Part shown: piece by piece, positions 61,557 through 64,000 of the stretch
Layout: every line of letters begins with the position of its first letter
Position numbering within the stretch: the stretch's first letter is position 1
Source of the DNA: Sphingobacteriales bacterium
GTDB taxonomy: Bacteria > Bacteroidota > Bacteroidia > Chitinophagales > CAIOSU01
Reading direction: 5' to 3'
Assembly: GCA_027483645.1 (NCBI GenBank)
Contig: JAIXUD010000017.1
Coordinates: forward strand, 1 to 64,000
DNA length: 64,000 nucleotides
Position numbers and translations under genes: made by a program
The notes under the pieces: generated by a model
What the model saw: the letters and a program-made list of their open reading frames with translations, nothing else
What the model was told of the DNA's origin: nothing
The model's database searches: none

Positions 61557-62510
61557 ATGGCCAACGCTATTAGTATTGTGGAGACTTGGAGCACGGAGCA
61601 CGTGGCCGAGATTTTCCTGAAACCGGTTTTTACAGCCGAAAACATTATTGACACCTATGGGGTAGACCCAACCGTAAACCGCTCTAAAACCATTGTTTTG
61701 GCCGAAGAGCTAAAACGCATCATCCAGAAAAAGGAAACGTGTGGTTTTAACCCTATCGGTGCTTTTGCTTTGGGCGAAAAAACCATCCGCACCGAGCCTT
61801 GCGCCGTGAACATGGAACAGTGTGCCACCGCTTTTTACGAAACGGTTTTCAAACAAAACCTGAAACGCGGCAGCGACATTTACGACCTGAGTGGTACCGT
61901 GTTGGAAAAAGCCATGGTAGATCGTGTAACCAGCGCCATAAGCAACGACATTTTTGAGCTTTGCTGGTTTGGTAACACCGCACATGCCACTACCTTCTTC
62001 AAAACGTTTGATGGTTGGTTTAAGCTGCTAGAAAATGGCAGCTGCCCGAAAATCACCATTAGCACCACGGGCAATTTGGCATCTGATGAGGCCATTGATA
62101 TACTGCGCGATATGTACAAAGCATCAAATGCGCTGCGTGCCGTAAAGCCCAAGGACAAGGTTTTCTTGGTAACCGACAGCCTATTTAGCAACCTAATGGA
62201 GACCTTCGAAAACATGGATACCGATACCGGCCTTGCCCGCTTAGCCGATGGCGGACCGCTTACCTTCCGTGGCATACCGGTGGAGAGCCAACTGGCTTGG
62301 GATACCTCTATTGCCGGACAAACCTTGCCCGATCCGCACAGGGCGGTTTACACCAAAAAAGAGAACCTCATCATCGGTACCGATGTAAAAAACCCAGGCA
62401 GCGATGCCAAGTTGTTCTTGGATGAGTTGACCGAGAAGTTCTACTTCAAAGCCAACTTCGATCTAGGCGTGCAGTACTTGTTTGATGAGTACGTGGTGTA
62501 TGCGCGATAG
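61557..62510 (+). CDS. Major capsid-like protein
   Basis: 317 aa. Located directly after the prohead protease. The body is alpha/beta (AENIIDTYGVDPTVNRSKTI, LEKAMVDRVTSAISNDIFEL, DEAIDILRDMYKASNALRAV, VKPKDKVFLVTDSLFSNLME) with a C-terminal strand-rich part, as expected of HK97-fold capsids. Size and place support the call; sequence similarity to a named family is not evident to me. Confidence 0.8.
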   Translation: MANAISIVETWSTEHVAEIFLKPVFTAENIIDTYGVDPTVNRSKTIVLAEELKRIIQKKETCGFNPIGAFALGEKTIRTEPCAVNMEQCATAFYETVFKQNLKRGSDIYDLSGTVLEKAMVDRVTSAISNDIFELCWFGNTAHATTFFKTFDGWFKLLENGSCPKITISTTGNLASDEAIDILRDMYKASNALRAVKPKDKVFLVTDSLFSNLMETFENMDTDTGLARLADGGPLTFRGIPVESQLAWDTSIAGQTLPDPHRAVYTKKENLIIGTDVKNPGSDAKLFLDELTEKFYFKANFDLGVQYLFDEYVVYAR

Positions 62511-62513
62511 TAT

Positions 62514-62660
62514 TTAGACACAAGTATCAAGACACAAGACACAAGACTGCTTCAATATACCGATGTGCCGATGTATCACCAATCGCACTTTAAATAATTG
62601 GTACATCAGCACATCGGTACATTGGTACATTAATTTTCAAATCTTCAAATCAACAACATT
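62514..62660. repeat. Mosaic word repeat before the tail tube gene
   Basis: AGACACAAGACACAAGACTG, GATGTGCCGATGTATC, GGTACATCAGCACATCGGTA, and CAAATCTTCAAATC words. The GGTACATCAGCACATCGGTA stretch can pair with the earlier CCGATGTGCCGATG. Confidence 0.75.
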
Positions 62661-63233
62661 ATGTCTTTTTTAACCCAAGGATTCGCACTTACGTGCGATG
62701 ACAACAGTACCATTGGTGGTATCCGGCGACTATTTTTAATTAACCGCGACTCCGTGGAGACCTTTTTGGCTTCTACAGTTGACCATTCTTACACGGATGT
62801 AACGGTAGCAGACACGGCCGACGTTGCTAGCCAGTGGCACCAGTTTGAGTTTGCCGATTATAGCCTCAACGCGACTTTCGAAAACTCGCTGGAGGATAAC
62901 GGCACCAACTTCGTTTCGTACACCGTTACCGGCTTTATTCCGCGCCAAGAGAAGGAGAAAGCCGACCGCTTGCAGAAGGCCATCAAATCGTGCAAACTGA
63001 TTGCAATTGCCGAAAACAACCAAGGCCAAGCATTTGTGTACGGTTACGATGAGCGCCTGAAAACCAGTGCTGCCCTGCGTGCCGGTGTAAATGGCGAAAC
63101 CGGTAGCGACCTTGCCGACCGCAATGGCTATGAGTTCCGCCTCGAAGGTCGCGGTAGCGACATACCCCGCCAGTATGTGGGCACCATTGTAGCGAGTGCA
63201 GGTGCCGGAACTGCTACCATTACGTTTAGCTAA
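62661..63233 (+). CDS. Tail tube-like protein
   Basis: 190 aa, beta-rich (DDNSTIGGIRRLFLINRDSV, SQWHQFEFADYSLNATFENS, FVSYTVTGFIPRQEKEKADR). Size, composition and place after the capsid gene fit a major tail protein. No motif is decisive. Confidence 0.65.
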   Translation: MSFLTQGFALTCDDNSTIGGIRRLFLINRDSVETFLASTVDHSYTDVTVADTADVASQWHQFEFADYSLNATFENSLEDNGTNFVSYTVTGFIPRQEKEKADRLQKAIKSCKLIAIAENNQGQAFVYGYDERLKTSAALRAGVNGETGSDLADRNGYEFRLEGRGSDIPRQYVGTIVASAGAGTATITFS

Positions 63234-63234
63234 A

Positions 63235-63395
63235 CTCAGTTACGAGTTACGAGTTGCGGGTTACGAGTTGTAGTTAAACGGATCAAAGATAAAAATGAGT
63301 ATCTCTGGACGCAATACTTACTTGCCTCAACATCCACATAATGCAACTGGCAACCCGTAACTCGCAACCCGCAACATTTTTTACCCTAAAATTCC
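63235..63395. repeat. Fold-back word repeat GTTACGAGTTGCGGG / CCCGTAACTCGCAACC
   Basis: Words AGTTACGAGTTGCGGGTTAC at 63238-63265 are followed about 100 bases on by AACCCGTAACTCGCAACCCG, the approximate inverse. It is in the spacer before the portal gene. Confidence 0.75.
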
Positions 63396-63405
63396 CTTTA
63401 CCTCA

Positions 63406-64000
63406 ATGCAAACCCCCGCCGATAACACACACGAACCCAAAAAACCCGGCCAAATAATCGGTTACCAAGTGCTTAACCCCAAACGGCCTATGAAACCGCT
63501 GGAAAGTGCGGTGCCCGACATCCGCACCCCGTGGATACCTTTTTTTGACGATAGCAACAACCTGTTTATCAACCAACTGGTACACCACTACGAAAACAGC
63601 AGCACACACCGCACCGCCATCAACACCAAGCTGGTATACACCGTAGGCGATGGCTTAATGGTGAACCGTAAGGATGGGCAGCCCTACCAAAAAGACAACA
63701 AACTAGAGCATTGGCTGGCAGAGGTGAACGCAGAGGGCGAGAGCTTACAGGAGCTGTTTGAGCGTTGGGCGCTGGATTATATACTTACCGGCAACTTCGC
63801 CATTGAAACTGCCGAAGAAGGCCGCAGGCTAAACCTATACCACCGCGATGTAACGGAGGTTCGCTTGGGGAAACCCACTGGCCCGTCAATTAAAAAAGCA
63901 TACCTAAGCCAACATTGGAGCCAAGCACTCACTGGCCACAACCCTGGCAACAAGTATGAGGTTAAGGAGATACCCATATTCCAGTTTGATGATGCACAAG
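63406..64000 (+). CDS. Portal-like protein (3' end beyond window)
   Basis: 198 codons seen, from ATG at 63406 to the right edge with no stop. RTPWIPFFDDSNNLFINQLV, HHYENSSTHRTAINTKLVYT, VGDGLMVNRKDG, LQELFERWALDYILTGNFAI and NLYHRDVTEVRLGK match the entrance region of HK97-type portals. It is unusual that the portal comes after capsid and tail tube rather than before. A terminase may follow beyond the window. Confidence 0.85.
   Translation, partial: MQTPADNTHEPKKPGQIIGYQVLNPKRPMKPLESAVPDIRTPWIPFFDDSNNLFINQLVHHYENSSTHRTAINTKLVYTVGDGLMVNRKDGQPYQKDNKLEHWLAEVNAEGESLQELFERWALDYILTGNFAIETAEEGRRLNLYHRDVTEVRLGKPTGPSIKKAYLSQHWSQALTGHNPGNKYEVKEIPIFQFDDAQ

Overview
The window is chromosomal DNA of a Bacteroidota bacterium. 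Evidence: a gldA-gldF-gldG gliding/ABC locus, a PorZ-like type IX secretion protein with a C-terminal sorting domain, exact TAnnTTTG promoter elements, ATGA-type start/stop overlaps, collagen-like secreted proteins with the N-terminal VGIGT...SAxLxL module, and DUF2911 and DUF4340 proteins. Genus cannot be read from the sequence. No rRNA, tRNA, CRISPR array, integrase or transposase was found.

Layout. 1-2.3 kb (minus): two collagen-like secreted proteins flanking a small protein with three copies of a VVYTSPELQ motif. 2.5-5.2 kb: LytTR two-component pair and a stand-alone receiver. 5.5-8.3 kb: Mpo1-like protein, TPR protein, QueA. 8.4-11.1 kb: three tandem paralogous secreted proteins, each with its own terminator. 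11.4-21 kb: housekeeping genes (RmlD-like reductase, lipoprotein, YbaB/EbfC, dienelactone hydrolase-like, CoA-type NUDIX, kynurenine 3-monooxygenase, and an ileS-traR/dksA-lspA operon). 21.1-24.3 kb: AT-richer section with a Glu/Leu dehydrogenase-family gene and a 554-aa unknown protein (vWA-like N-terminus, Rossmann-like C-terminus). 24.5-39.2 kb: MMPL/RND exporter, porZ-recO, GT-C-like membrane protein, DUF218 protein, cupin, gldA-gldF-gldG-DUF4340, DUF2911 protein, enoyl-CoA hydratase. 39.4-47 kb: second DUF218 protein, three periplasmic parvulin-type proteins, MoxR ATPase and aldose 1-epimerase.

From about 47.3 kb to the right edge, all genes but one are on the plus strand and form a phage-type structural cluster: a tail-assembly-chaperone-like gene with a T9 slippery run and a -1 frame extension, four glycosyltransferase-like genes, tail completion/HK97-gp10-like genes, two large tail/baseplate proteins, a tape-measure protein, a ClpP-like prohead protease, major capsid, tail tube and portal (cut by the edge). 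The module order is unusual (tail before head, portal last). Spacers between these genes carry the same mosaic inverted-repeat words found elsewhere in the chromosome, which suggests long residence or domestication. A minus-strand secreted-protein gene with its own promoter-like element sits inside it as cargo.

Most notable: the frameshift gene, the glycosyltransferase cassette in a permuted phage cluster, the word-repeat spacers, the vWA/Rossmann gene in an AT-rich pocket, the triplicated secreted family and the YTSPELQ-repeat protein. All functional calls come from reading motifs by eye; no database search was possible.
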